From: Candidatus Poribacteria bacterium | GTDB lineage: Bacteria > Poribacteria > WGA-4E > WGA-3G | Assembly (NCBI GenBank): GCA_022827185.1 | Contig: JAJDTM010000003.1 | Span: 1 to 64,000 of the forward strand | Reading direction: 5' to 3' | Length of the DNA: 64,000 nucleotides | Shown here: one piece after another, positions 16,620 through 25,139 of the stretch | How positions within the stretch are numbered: the stretch's first letter is position 1 | How the letters are laid out: the number at the start of each line of letters is the position of its first letter | The notes under the pieces: model-generated | What the model was told of the DNA's origin: nothing | The model's database searches: none | The model's input: only the letters and a program-made list of their open reading frames with translations | Made by a program: the position numbers and the translations under genes

Positions 16620-18046
16620 ACCGTATCTTTAAAAACACATCCAGCCTTTTTAGCGCGCACCTTATCGGCCGCCTCGGTTCACTTGTGATAACAGTCTGGC
16701 TGATGCCCCGTTATTTTACTGAAAGTAAACTTGGCGGCTATTTTTGGGCAATTGCGCTTACCAACCTGATTGCGATCCTGACAGAACTCGGTATACAAAA
16801 CCCACTCGTCCGAGAGATGACGTTGCATCTGGAGCAGACCCGACATTACCTCGGTAACGCGCTCATCGTTCGCTGCATTCTGTCGATCATTGCATACAGC
16901 ATCATGCTTATCAGCGGGACCCTCCTCTACACCTCGATAATTGTAGAGATGATCATTTTCTTAGGATTGGCAGAGATCGCTAATTCCATTGCGCAGTTGT
17001 ATCGGTGCGTCTTCCGCGCATACGAGGAGATGAAATATGAGGCACTCACTGTGGTTGCCGAGCGTGGCGTGTTCCTTTTCGTCAGCGGCGGGGCAATCCT
17101 CTTCGGATATGGATTGGTGACCGTCTGTCAGGTAATGTTGGTAGCAAGTTGCATTAATCTTATCTTGAGCGTTGGGTTCACTCGATTGCGTTTCACTCAA
17201 CTCCGTTTCCAACCGAGCTGGGAGATCGTGAAGGTGCTGATGCAGCAGGCACTCCCCTTTGCGATCGGCAATCTCTTAAATCTTCTCTATTTCCGCGGAG
17301 ATGCGATTATGCTGCCAATACTCAGTTCAGAGGGCATAGATGCCAATACGTGGTATGGGTTGGCGTATACGATTGTCAACGCTTTTACCATTCTGCCGGG
17401 CGCGTTCATGATGGGAGCTATGTTTCCAGTGTTATCGCGTGCTTGGGAGCGAGAAAAGGGGAGATTCCCAAGCGCATACACGTTCAGCATACGATGGATG
17501 GTACTGTGCGGACTTCCGTTTGCGGTCGGACTTTCAACACTATCTCCCGAAATTACAGCGGTATTATTTCCGACTTATACCTCGGAGCAAGTAAATAAAA
17601 TCGCAACGGCACTTCAATGGCTCAGTTGGTCGGGTGGCCTCATCTTCATAACGACGGTAGTGCTGGCAGTCCTACGAGCGACAGATAAACGGCGTGCTTT
17701 CTCAGTGCTTATGGGGACAACGGCATTCTTGAACATCTGCCTGAATCTATATCTGATCCCGCGTTTCAGCCATGTCGGCGCAGCAATCGCGATGGTTATC
17801 AGTGAAGCGTATGTACTCGTTTTTGGGATCGGCTACATTTCAAGAAACATCGTTAAATTCCGTGAAACGTTTCCGATAATGCCAACGCTTTTGAAAGCAG
17901 TCGTTCTCTCCGTTGTGATGGGAGTGGGTTTGGTGTTGTTGAAGGGATTTCTCTCGGTTTGGGTTTTGATTCCGTTGGCAGTGCTGTTTTACGGTGGCGG
18001 GATCGCTGTTTTAGGGGAATTTCGGTCAAGATTTAGGTTTGATTAA
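16616..18046 (+). CDS. Polysaccharide flippase (Wzx/MOP superfamily)
   Basis: 476 residues with about 12-14 hydrophobic helices spread evenly, and the RIFKNTSSLFSAHLIGRLGS start typical of oligosaccharide-repeat flippases (PST family of the MOP superfamily). It would move a lipid-linked oligosaccharide across the inner membrane. The ATG overlaps the stop of the preceding redox gene (ATGA), so the two are translated together, an odd pairing. No polymerase or glycosyltransferase genes adjoin. Confidence 0.85.
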   Translation: MNRIFKNTSSLFSAHLIGRLGSLVITVWLMPRYFTESKLGGYFWAIALTNLIAILTELGIQNPLVREMTLHLEQTRHYLGNALIVRCILSIIAYSIMLISGTLLYTSIIVEMIIFLGLAEIANSIAQLYRCVFRAYEEMKYEALTVVAERGVFLFVSGGAILFGYGLVTVCQVMLVASCINLILSVGFTRLRFTQLRFQPSWEIVKVLMQQALPFAIGNLLNLLYFRGDAIMLPILSSEGIDANTWYGLAYTIVNAFTILPGAFMMGAMFPVLSRAWEREKGRFPSAYTFSIRWMVLCGLPFAVGLSTLSPEITAVLFPTYTSEQVNKIATALQWLSWSGGLIFITTVVLAVLRATDKRRAFSVLMGTTAFLNICLNLYLIPRFSHVGAAIAMVISEAYVLVFGIGYISRNIVKFRETFPIMPTLLKAVVLSVVMGVGLVLLKGFLSVWVLIPLAVLFYGGGIAVLGEFRSRFRFD

Positions 18047-18102
18047 GCATATAACTCTTGTTTGAGTTTTTTAGGTAAGCATTCATCAATCAGAATATGC
18101 AT
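18043..18102 (-). pseudogene. Truncated DUF5615/PIN-like toxin start
   Basis: A 19-codon frame, MHILIDECLPKKLKQELYA, begins with ATG at 18102 overlapping the DUF433 antitoxin stop by 17 bases. The opening ILIDECLPxxL matches the start of DUF5615 PIN-like toxins, the usual partners of DUF433 proteins. The frame stops (TAA at 18043-18045) exactly where the convergent flippase gene ends, so the remaining roughly 90 codons have been lost. Confidence 0.65.
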
Positions 18103-18337
18103 AGGCTTGCGTAAGCAACATCTCCTTTGCCAATTCCAAAGCCTGCATAGCCTGTGCACGACTGACAGAAGGAAAATCCTCTAAAAACTCGTCTAAGCTA
18201 TCACCTGCTTCTAAATAATCAATGAGATTTTTGATGGGAACACGCGTGTTTTTGAAAACAGGCGTCCCACTCATAATTCGTGCATTGCAAGTAATAAGGT
18301 TATTGATAGTTTTCTTTGTATGTTCATTAGATTTCAT
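18086..18337 (-). CDS. DUF433-family antitoxin
   Basis: 83 residues from ATG 18337 (AGGAGAA at 9 bases; the earlier frame start at 18385 has no ribosome site). It has the DUF433 core: a strand and turn at SGTPVFKNTRVPIKNLIDYLEAGDSLDEFLEDFPSV, then SRAQAMQALELAKEML, a winged-helix-like DNA-binding domain. In type II systems it neutralises and represses a DUF5615 toxin. Here the toxin is cut to 19 codons (18043-18102), leaving the antitoxin without a partner. Its own promoter is at 18400-18429. Confidence 0.85.
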   Translation of the reverse strand: MKSNEHTKKTINNLITCNARIMSGTPVFKNTRVPIKNLIDYLEAGDSLDEFLEDFPSVSRAQAMQALELAKEMLLTQAYAYSD

Positions 18338-18399
18338 GTGTGAGTTCTCCTGAAACAGTGTGTTTATCTCCAACCGTCGCGCCAAAATATAGTAATTTA

Positions 18400-18429
18400 A
18401 GAATACTACAAAAATGTGTTAACTGTCAA
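18400..18429 (-). promoter_or_regulatory. Promoter for the DUF433 gene
   Basis: Minus strand TTGACA (18429-18424), 18-base spacer, TATTCT (18405-18400). Confidence 0.65.
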
Positions 18430-18451
18430 CACTGTTGAAAAAGAATCGCTC

Positions 18452-19723
18452 TCAAACGTATAATTGTTGCAGCACGTCAAAATAATTAGGGAACGTCTTG
18501 CTGACACACTCTGGGTCATTAATCCGAATCCCATTCGTCTTTAAACCGATGAGTGAGAACGCCATTGCCATGCGGTGATCTTCATAAGTATCAATCGCTG
18601 TGGGGGTAATCGGTGCCGGTGAGATTTCGAGCCCGTCTTGGTGTTCAACGACTGGCACGCCTAATTTTCGGAGTTCTGTTACCATCGCATGAATCCGATC
18701 GGTCTCTTGCCAGCGCGTGTGCTCAATGTTTTGGATGGTCACTTTACCATCGGCGAAGGGCGCGATTGCCGCGAGGGTCAAGGCAGTATCCGAAACCGTC
18801 CGCATATCGACATCAATTCCCTTTAATTGGTGGGGTCCGGTAACGGTAATACCCGTGTTAGAAACGGTGGTCTGACAGCCCATCTGTTCTAAGATATGTA
18901 CAAACTGGAGATCCCCTTGTGCGGAATCTAAATTGAGGTGTTGGACAGTGACGCGTCCACCGGTGAGTGCAGCGGCAGCAAAGAAATAAGAGGCGTTAGA
19001 GGCATCCGGCTCTATGGTATAACCTCGCGGCTGATACTGCTGTCCACGTTCAATCCGAAAAAACTTGTAATCTTCGCTTATGACCTGTACACCAAACGCT
19101 GCCATGACGGATCGTGTGATGTCAATATAAGGCATTGTCCGGTTACCGACAACCTCAATCTCCATACCGTTTTTTGCATAGGGTGCGATGAGGAGGAGTG
19201 CTGTCAAGAATTGGCTGCTCTTACTGACATCAAGGCGAGTGCTTCCCCCTTCAAGTCCGTCTGCTTCAATAATGACAGGGAGATGTCCGTTCTCAAATTG
19301 GGTGCGCGCCGACACTCCAATTTGCTTTAGTGCGTCGAGTAGGTCCGCGATAGGACGACCGTGGCGCATCGGTTCATCGCCATCAATGATGAATTTACCG
19401 TGTCCCAACGAAACATAGGCGGTAAGTGAACGTGAAGTGGTGCCAGAGTTTCCGATATAGAGATCCGCGCTGGAAACCGGAATATTGCCGCCGTTTCCAT
19501 GGATATCAAACCTTGCTCGTTTCTCATCGGCATCAATTCTGACCCCGAGTTTTCGCAGCGACGCAGACATATAACGTGTATCATCGCTAAAAAGCGCGCC
19601 TGTTAGTGTCGAGGTGCCGCGTGCCATTGCAGCGACCAACAACGCCCGGTTGGTATAACTCTTAGAACCCGGTACCTCTATTGTGGCATTGATCGGTTTG
19701 CGAAGGGGTTGTATCTCAATCAT
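18452..19723 (-). CDS. aroA: 3-phosphoshikimate 1-carboxyvinyltransferase (EPSP synthase)
   Basis: 423 residues, normal length. It joins shikimate-3-phosphate and phosphoenolpyruvate in the shikimate pathway. Motifs seen: PGSKSYTNRA at 18-27, GNSGTTSR at 91-98, PDASNASYFFAAAALTGG, ETDRI and EDHRMAMAFSLIG near the end. The residue after the conserved Arg98, Ser99, takes the place of E. coli Pro101 (usual GNAGTAMRP). The ATG overlaps the stop of the DapA-family gene by 4 bases (ATGA), so the two are one operon from the promoter at 20679-20707. Confidence 0.93.
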   Translation of the reverse strand: MIEIQPLRKPINATIEVPGSKSYTNRALLVAAMARGTSTLTGALFSDDTRYMSASLRKLGVRIDADEKRARFDIHGNGGNIPVSSADLYIGNSGTTSRSLTAYVSLGHGKFIIDGDEPMRHGRPIADLLDALKQIGVSARTQFENGHLPVIIEADGLEGGSTRLDVSKSSQFLTALLLIAPYAKNGMEIEVVGNRTMPYIDITRSVMAAFGVQVISEDYKFFRIERGQQYQPRGYTIEPDASNASYFFAAAALTGGRVTVQHLNLDSAQGDLQFVHILEQMGCQTTVSNTGITVTGPHQLKGIDVDMRTVSDTALTLAAIAPFADGKVTIQNIEHTRWQETDRIHAMVTELRKLGVPVVEHQDGLEISPAPITPTAIDTYEDHRMAMAFSLIGLKTNGIRINDPECVSKTFPNYFDVLQQLYV

Positions 19724-20619
19724 TCACGTACTCCCAACTCCTCAAGTAGCTGCCGAAGTTCGGCTTTCTCGGCATCAGAAAGCGGCAGCAGTGGGCTTGT
19801 GGTGCGTGCGCTGCAGACACCTAAGATTTCCAGACACGCCTTCATCCCGCTGACACCTTGTCCGTAGGTATACATTTTACTAAGCCGGAGCATCCACTTT
19901 TGTAACCGATGGACTTCGTCAATATCACGTGCCTTCGCGGCGTTGTAGAGCGCGACCGATTCTTTTGGAGCGACGTTTGCGATCGAGACAACACCCCCGG
20001 CGGCACCGAATAGGAGCGCTGCACCGAGTGCGACATGCGAACCGAGGAAGATAGAGAAATCTGTCCGCTCACCAAGCAGTGCTATGAGATTAAGGGAGTT
20101 CGTCCAATCACCGGTACTGTCCTTAACGCCGACGATATTCTCACAGGTATCTGCGAGTTCAACGACGATCTGCGGCTTAATGAAGGTTTTAACGGTGGAA
20201 GGGATATTATAGACGAAAACAGGGAGTTCTGTACTCGCGGCGACTGTCTGATAGAATTCGATCAGATCCGCATCGTCGGTGGAGGGATAATAGTATCCTG
20301 GTGTCGCAGCGACTGCATCAACGCCGAACTGTTCGGCGATTTCAATGTTTTGGATGACGCGTTGGGTGCTTGTATCCATTACACAACAGATAACCGGGAC
20401 GCGCCCGCCAATTGCTTTGAGAGCGATGTCCATTGCTCGCTCGCGTTCTGTATTTGTTAGTGTCGTAAATTCACCGGAACTTCCGAGTAGGTAGATACCG
20501 TGAACACCGTTGTTAATCAGGCGGTTGAGTTGGTTGACGAACCCGCGTTCATCGACGCGTTCTTTCTCGTCAAGTGGCGTTACGGTGGGTGTAAAAATGC
20601 CTTCAAATCGGATATCCAT
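19720..20619 (-). CDS. DapA-family (dihydrodipicolinate synthase/N-acetylneuraminate lyase) aldolase
   Basis: 299 residues. Schiff-base Lys166 sits in VGVKDSTGD and the catalytic Tyr137 in VYNIP; the GSSGE loop at 47-50 replaces the GTTGE of true DapA. All point to the class I aldolase family, whose members act in lysine synthesis, sialic acid breakdown or sugar-acid breakdown. The GSSGE variant and the pairing with aroA rather than dapB make the exact reaction uncertain. ATG 20619 has AGGAA 8 bases up. First gene of a two-gene operon with aroA. Confidence 0.85.
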   Translation of the reverse strand: MDIRFEGIFTPTVTPLDEKERVDERGFVNQLNRLINNGVHGIYLLGSSGEFTTLTNTERERAMDIALKAIGGRVPVICCVMDTSTQRVIQNIEIAEQFGVDAVAATPGYYYPSTDDADLIEFYQTVAASTELPVFVYNIPSTVKTFIKPQIVVELADTCENIVGVKDSTGDWTNSLNLIALLGERTDFSIFLGSHVALGAALLFGAAGGVVSIANVAPKESVALYNAAKARDIDEVHRLQKWMLRLSKMYTYGQGVSGMKACLEILGVCSARTTSPLLPLSDAEKAELRQLLEELGVRE

Positions 20620-20678
20620 GCGTGTTTCCTTTGTTTTTGACCCGGCGGGTGCTTTCTGGAATTTGGTTAGATGCGTTT

Positions 20679-20707
20679 AGTTTAGCAAAATACGGTTTCG
20701 TTGTCAA
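20679..20707 (-). promoter_or_regulatory. Promoter for the dapA-like/aroA operon
   Basis: Minus strand TTGACA (20707-20702), 17-base spacer, TAAACT (20684-20679). Confidence 0.7.
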
Positions 20708-20770
20708 TCATAAGAAAAGGGCGCGAAAAAACCGAGAACTAAATAGCCCTGTTTTAATGTAAGTTTCGGC

Positions 20771-20799
20771 TTGCAAGTCCCGCAAAAAGGTGTTATGAT
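20771..20799 (+). promoter_or_regulatory. Promoter for the histidine kinase gene
   Basis: TTGCAA (20771-20776), 17-base spacer, TATGAT (20794-20799), 32 bases before the ATG and back to back with the minus-strand promoter. Confidence 0.6.
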
Positions 20800-20831
20800 T
20801 ATATCAGAATCCCTTCGCAGTTAGGCAGTTT

Positions 20832-22655
20832 ATGAATATCCGGACACAATTGACACTCAGGTACATAGGCATTGTTCTTGTAGTGTTGCTTGCTATGTAT
20901 TTCTATCTCGCGACAATGCTCAAAGATTCAATGAGTCATCGGATTACGAGCCAATTAGAAATTCAGGCGGCATTAACTCGGGAATTCCTCATTGAAAAAC
21001 TCCCTGCTAAAGATAACTTTACTTATGAGGCGATAGACCCGCTTGTTGATAGACTCGGAGAGACCGAAAAGGCTCGGGTAACCTTCATAGACTTAGAAGG
21101 TGTTGTCTGGGGTGATACAGAACGGGATGGAGAAGCACTGCGCGAGATGGATAATCACCTTAAACGTCCAGAGGTACAGGATGCCCTCGAATTCGGCAGT
21201 GGAATTCGGGACAGATACAGCGATACCACGCAGACAGAATTCCGTTACTACGCGATGCCGATATACCGCGATGTCAGCACACAAACCTCACCAGATAAAG
21301 AAAGAACGTTAATTGGCATTTGTCGGGTCGCGCTGCCGATGGAAGCCGTTAACACAGCAATCGGCAATCTCCGGCAGATAGTCTTGTTTGCGAGTGTAGC
21401 GGGTCTAATTCTCGCAATTCTGTTCAGCATTTTTTCTACGAAGATCATCACAAAACCGATTGAAAAATTGGCACAGATGACCCAATCTCTTGCTGCTGGC
21501 AAGATAGACTCGCGTGTTCCTGTTGATTCTAAAAATGAACTCGGGCAACTCTCACGAAACTTCAACCTCATGGCAGACAGGGTCCAAGAGCAGATTGATA
21601 AGATTTCCGAGGAACACCGGCGTTTGGAAACCATCCTGACAGATATGGGTGAAGGCGTTCTACTCGTAAATGGTGCGTTTGAAATTACTTATGCTAACCC
21701 TATGGCTATCTCTATGTTGTCCCTCCCTGATGTTTATGTCGGCAAAGCCCTGATCGAAATCAATCGGATTCCTGAGTTGCATACATTGCTGCAGGCAGCA
21801 GAACAGACAGAAACCGTCGCGTTCGCAGAAATCCGGCTCGGTAATCTAACGGAGCCGGAAGCAGAAGTCACGGTTGTACCGGTCTCCACGGGTGAAGAGT
21901 ACGTTATCGTCATCCACGATGTGACCAAGGTGCGGCAGTTAGAACGCATCCGTGCCGACTTTGTTGCAAACGTCTCCCACGAACTGCGTACGCCACTCAC
22001 AACAATTCAAGGTTATGCTGAAACTTTACTAAATGAGGATACACCGCGCTCAAAGACGAGTGAACAATTTATTGTGAAAATCCTCACTCATTCATCCCGG
22101 CTTTCAAGATTGGTCTCGGAGCTGCTCGAACTCTCTCGTCTTGAGTCTGGCGATGTCGAATTGAAACGCACCCGCTGTCATCTTAACACCTTCCATGACC
22201 CTATTTTAGAGGTGTTTGAACCGATATTAGAGGAGTCCGAATTGGTTTTAAAATGGGAGGTGCCTGAAGATTTACCAGAGGTTAGTGTGGATCAACAACT
22301 TTTCATGCAGGTGCTTGCGAACCTAATTGACAACGCCATTAAATATACACCAGATGGCGGTAGGATTACCGTTTCCGCAGAGATCCGTACAAGTGAAGCA
22401 TTTGAAGGCACCAATATAACCTCTAAAGAGATTATCGTGCATGTCCAAGATACCGGTATCGGCATCCCGATGGAATCCCAACCGCGTGTATTCGAGCGGT
22501 TCTATCGCGTGGACAAAGGGCGCGCCCGCGAAATGGGCGGCACCGGATTAGGACTGGCAATCGCCAAACATATCGTGCTTCGCCACAATGGGCGGATCTG
22601 GCTGGAAAGCACTTTAGGAGAAGGTAGCGTATTTCACGTTGCTATTCCGTTATAA
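20832..22655 (+). CDS. PhoR-like membrane sensor histidine kinase
   Basis: 607 residues. Two transmembrane helices (about 9-27 and 183-203) frame an extracytoplasmic sensor domain; then a HAMP domain (about 205-257), a PAS domain (about 265-370), HisKA with the phospho-acceptor His in NVSHELRTPL, and an HATPase_c domain with NLIDNAIKYTPDGG, DTGIGIP and GGTGLGLAIAKH. The layout is that of PhoR/WalK. No response-regulator gene adjoins, so the partner and signal are unknown; the next gene is a lipoprotein 33 bases on. Confidence 0.92.
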   Translation: MNIRTQLTLRYIGIVLVVLLAMYFYLATMLKDSMSHRITSQLEIQAALTREFLIEKLPAKDNFTYEAIDPLVDRLGETEKARVTFIDLEGVVWGDTERDGEALREMDNHLKRPEVQDALEFGSGIRDRYSDTTQTEFRYYAMPIYRDVSTQTSPDKERTLIGICRVALPMEAVNTAIGNLRQIVLFASVAGLILAILFSIFSTKIITKPIEKLAQMTQSLAAGKIDSRVPVDSKNELGQLSRNFNLMADRVQEQIDKISEEHRRLETILTDMGEGVLLVNGAFEITYANPMAISMLSLPDVYVGKALIEINRIPELHTLLQAAEQTETVAFAEIRLGNLTEPEAEVTVVPVSTGEEYVIVIHDVTKVRQLERIRADFVANVSHELRTPLTTIQGYAETLLNEDTPRSKTSEQFIVKILTHSSRLSRLVSELLELSRLESGDVELKRTRCHLNTFHDPILEVFEPILEESELVLKWEVPEDLPEVSVDQQLFMQVLANLIDNAIKYTPDGGRITVSAEIRTSEAFEGTNITSKEIIVHVQDTGIGIPMESQPRVFERFYRVDKGRAREMGGTGLGLAIAKHIVLRHNGRIWLESTLGEGSVFHVAIPL

Positions 22656-22688
22656 GGATTGTTTTTGATGAAAAATAGGAGTCTTGAC

Positions 22689-23318
22689 ATGCGATTTTGG
22701 CTAATGATAGCTGTTTTCATACTCGCTGGCTGCGGTGGCGACGATGACAGCCTCAAAGACGTTACGCCTGCTGTTGAATTTCTGAGTGCCAATCCGCCGA
22801 GTGGTGAGACGATTCCCCCGAATGTCGCTATCACCCTTACCTTTGACAACGATCCTGGCGATGTAACAGCGAACGCAGGAGCCGTCTCAGGTGCCGGCAA
22901 AACCCGTACGATCACAGGTCCGTTCAACCGAAATCCTCTCTCACTTATGGTGCATTGGGCTAGTGGTAGCACGACGCTTACCTACTTTGTTTCTTCCTGT
23001 TGTCCCGAGCCACCCAGAGTTAGTGGTGGATCGGTCAGAGACGGGGACATGGAGGTTGATCCGGATGCTATTAATAGTGCCGGGAAGATTGAGATTCAGT
23101 TCAGTGAAGAAGCAATGGGATACATTGTCCTTCAAACCGGATCTGGCGAAGACCTCGGGTGGCTTGGAAAAGTTGAAGGTCACACAGGGATCCTTGAACT
23201 TGTCAAAGGTAGAGAGCTCAGACACAACACCGCTTATGTTATTGTCGGTAAAGTTTCTGATCTCAAAGGCAATGAAGTCGAGGTTAGAATCGTCTTTGTA
23301 ACCAGAGAGAAAGCGTAG
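22689..23318 (+). CDS. Ig-like (Big_5-type) lipoprotein
   Basis: 209 residues from ATG 22689, which has AGGAG at 7 bases; an in-frame ATG at 22668 is the alternative. A short signal ends in FILAGC, giving a lipidated Cys. Two Ig-like sandwiches follow: one begins VEFLSANPPSGETIPPNVAI and the second GKIEIQFSEEAMG ... HNTAYVIVGKVSDLKGNEV, the pattern of SbsA/Big_5 domains that cap or space surface proteins. It may be co-transcribed with the kinase and could sit at the surface as part of its sensing, which is a guess. Confidence 0.7.
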   Translation: MRFWLMIAVFILAGCGGDDDSLKDVTPAVEFLSANPPSGETIPPNVAITLTFDNDPGDVTANAGAVSGAGKTRTITGPFNRNPLSLMVHWASGSTTLTYFVSSCCPEPPRVSGGSVRDGDMEVDPDAINSAGKIEIQFSEEAMGYIVLQTGSGEDLGWLGKVEGHTGILELVKGRELRHNTAYVIVGKVSDLKGNEVEVRIVFVTREKA

Positions 23319-23375
23319 ATTTGACGCTATTTACTAATTCTTCAGGTAACCGACCGAACTTGGGTGCTGAGTGCA

Positions 23376-24053
23376 CTAAATTTTCCAGACCTCTTGCGTG
23401 TAAGCCATCTCCCAAAAGAGATATTCATAACGACTACTCTGCAAAAAGTAGTTTTTAATCCGTTCTTTCTCAGAGACACTATACTCCGCTGCAAGGTTGT
23501 TGAGTAAACCGCGTAACCACTCACCTAACGACAGAAATTCGGGAGAGGCGTACATGTCAATCCATTCCTGATAGAGTGGTTCCGGTGAACCGCCCTGTTC
23601 AGCAAGCGTTGTGCCGATTTCGGCGTAGCCCCACTGGCACGGCAGGACACCTGCGACGAGGTCCGCCAATGTGCCGGTTTCTGCTACATTAAGCACATGT
23701 CGCGTATACGCGTGCGTTGTAGGTGCCATCGGTGCAGCTTCCATCTCAGCAGCAGAGATGCCAAATTTCTCACAATATCCACGATGCAAATCCATCTCAG
23801 TGTTGAGCGTTTCGTTGAGGAGCTGCGCAAACATCGCCATCGTCGCTTCATCGTGTGCCTTGATAACGCCATAAGCGAACACGCGGCTATAGTCGAGTAA
23901 GAATAGGTAGTCCTGAATCAGGTAGAATTTGAACTTTTCTGTTGGAAGACTCCCATCCGCCATACCACGGACGAAGGGATGCTTAAGATCTGCTTCCCAA
24001 ATTGGTGCGGCTGTGCGTCTGAGTTCATCGGTAAATTTCTCATTTTGTGCCAT
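23376..24053 (-). CDS. tenA: TenA-family aminopyrimidine aminohydrolase (thiaminase II)
   Basis: 225 residues, usual length. TenA hydrolyses aminopyrimidine fragments of degraded thiamine so they can be reused. The active-site Cys139 (VLPCQWGYAEIG), Asp48 (LIQDY) and the late Glu in YEYLFWEMAY are all present. It is divergent from the TIM-barrel gene at 24130, with 76 bases between. Other thiamine genes in the window are yjbQ (38233) and thiamine pyrophosphokinase (51492), all separate. Confidence 0.92.
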   Translation of the reverse strand: MAQNEKFTDELRRTAAPIWEADLKHPFVRGMADGSLPTEKFKFYLIQDYLFLLDYSRVFAYGVIKAHDEATMAMFAQLLNETLNTEMDLHRGYCEKFGISAAEMEAAPMAPTTHAYTRHVLNVAETGTLADLVAGVLPCQWGYAEIGTTLAEQGGSPEPLYQEWIDMYASPEFLSLGEWLRGLLNNLAAEYSVSEKERIKNYFLQSSRYEYLFWEMAYTQEVWKI

Positions 24054-24129
24054 ACGTTCTATCGAAACTCCTTAGAATATGCTATAATATTTGCTGTGTA
24101 CGATACCACAATAAGAAAAGGATGTCAAA

Positions 24130-25017
24130 ATGTTTGCACAACTCGGAATAGTGACCAATATCTGGGCTGAAGAGATAGAAAACGGTGCGCGCTTCGATGA
24201 CCTCATGATAGAATTCGGCGCGAACGGGTTCAAGGATATGGAGGTACGGGAAGGTGATTACCTTCGCAACTCCGAATTCGGGGAACTGATTCAAGGACTC
24301 GAAGCCGCGATGCCCGCGTATACCGATACCAAATTCAGAACTATCTGTGATGCAGTCTGGACTGGACAGCCTTATGAATCAAAGCACCCCGAGCTTTTTG
24401 ACGAGGTTGCTGCCTTCGCCAAGAAAGCATCAGGACTCACCTTGAGTTATGCCATGTCCCACCCGTGGCTTTCACCACCGACCGACAGCGAAGCAGACAC
24501 TCAACAGATTATCCAAGCAAAGAAGTTGGCATACATGCTATGTCCAGCGCGAGCGAGACTTCGTCTCGTTGACCTTGACACTGAAGGAGACATTGACGCA
24601 TCCGCGGCTGTTGCTAATTTAAAACGCTACAGTGAACTCCTACCGGACTATCCGATGATTTTTGCTGTAGAGAACGCTCGTCAAACCGCTACGTTAACTT
24701 TGCAGTTGGCAATCGCAGGTGGTGTAAAACTCACGTACGACGAAACGAACACGTATCGCGCCGACGGCACAACGGTGAATCCACCGGACGAATTTTGGAG
24801 TGCTGTTAAGATGACGGATCTCACGTCGGTGCACTTCAAACAAAAAACGGAGGCGGGCGTGTTGTCAGAAGTAGCGGACGGTTTTGTTAACTTCCGTGCG
24901 ATTGCGGGACACCTGAAAACGCGGCACTATACGGGGGATCTACTCCTCGAAAACACACCGACTGCGCATTCTTTGCAAGATGCGCTGCGGAGTCGAGCGT
25001 ATCTGCTTAAGTGTTAG
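24130..25017 (+). CDS. Sugar phosphate isomerase/epimerase-like TIM barrel
   Basis: 295 residues. The xylose-isomerase-like fold shows in FAQLGIVTNIW at the start, a central FAVENARQT strand carrying a Glu, GVKLTYDETNTY with an Asp, VHFKQK with a His, and LLLENTP with a Glu near the end, the metal-binding pattern of AP endonuclease-2-like barrels. Substrate unknown. Two other proteins of this fold occur at 36983-37777 and 38658-39416. TATAAT at 24083-24088 is a possible -10, with no clear -35. Confidence 0.75.
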   Translation: MFAQLGIVTNIWAEEIENGARFDDLMIEFGANGFKDMEVREGDYLRNSEFGELIQGLEAAMPAYTDTKFRTICDAVWTGQPYESKHPELFDEVAAFAKKASGLTLSYAMSHPWLSPPTDSEADTQQIIQAKKLAYMLCPARARLRLVDLDTEGDIDASAAVANLKRYSELLPDYPMIFAVENARQTATLTLQLAIAGGVKLTYDETNTYRADGTTVNPPDEFWSAVKMTDLTSVHFKQKTEAGVLSEVADGFVNFRAIAGHLKTRHYTGDLLLENTPTAHSLQDALRSRAYLLKC

Positions 25018-25045
25018 TATGGCGGCATTTTTAGATGGAAACCGA

Positions 25046-25097
25046 GGCTAACGGTTGCCTACGCTACAATGCCACAGGCTAACAGCCTATGCTACAA
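25046..25097. repeat. Two copies of an AGGCTAAC...GCTACAAT repeat
   Basis: AGGCTAACGGTTGCCTACGC then TACAAT, followed about 30 bases later by AGGCTAACAGCCTATGCTAC then AAT. Each forms a small AGGCTAAC/GCCT hairpin. Located in the gap before the convergent gene. Confidence 0.5.
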
Positions 25098-25139
25098 TTT
25101 TTAAGTTTCTATGAATATGTCGTCCCTACGGGGTTTTGC

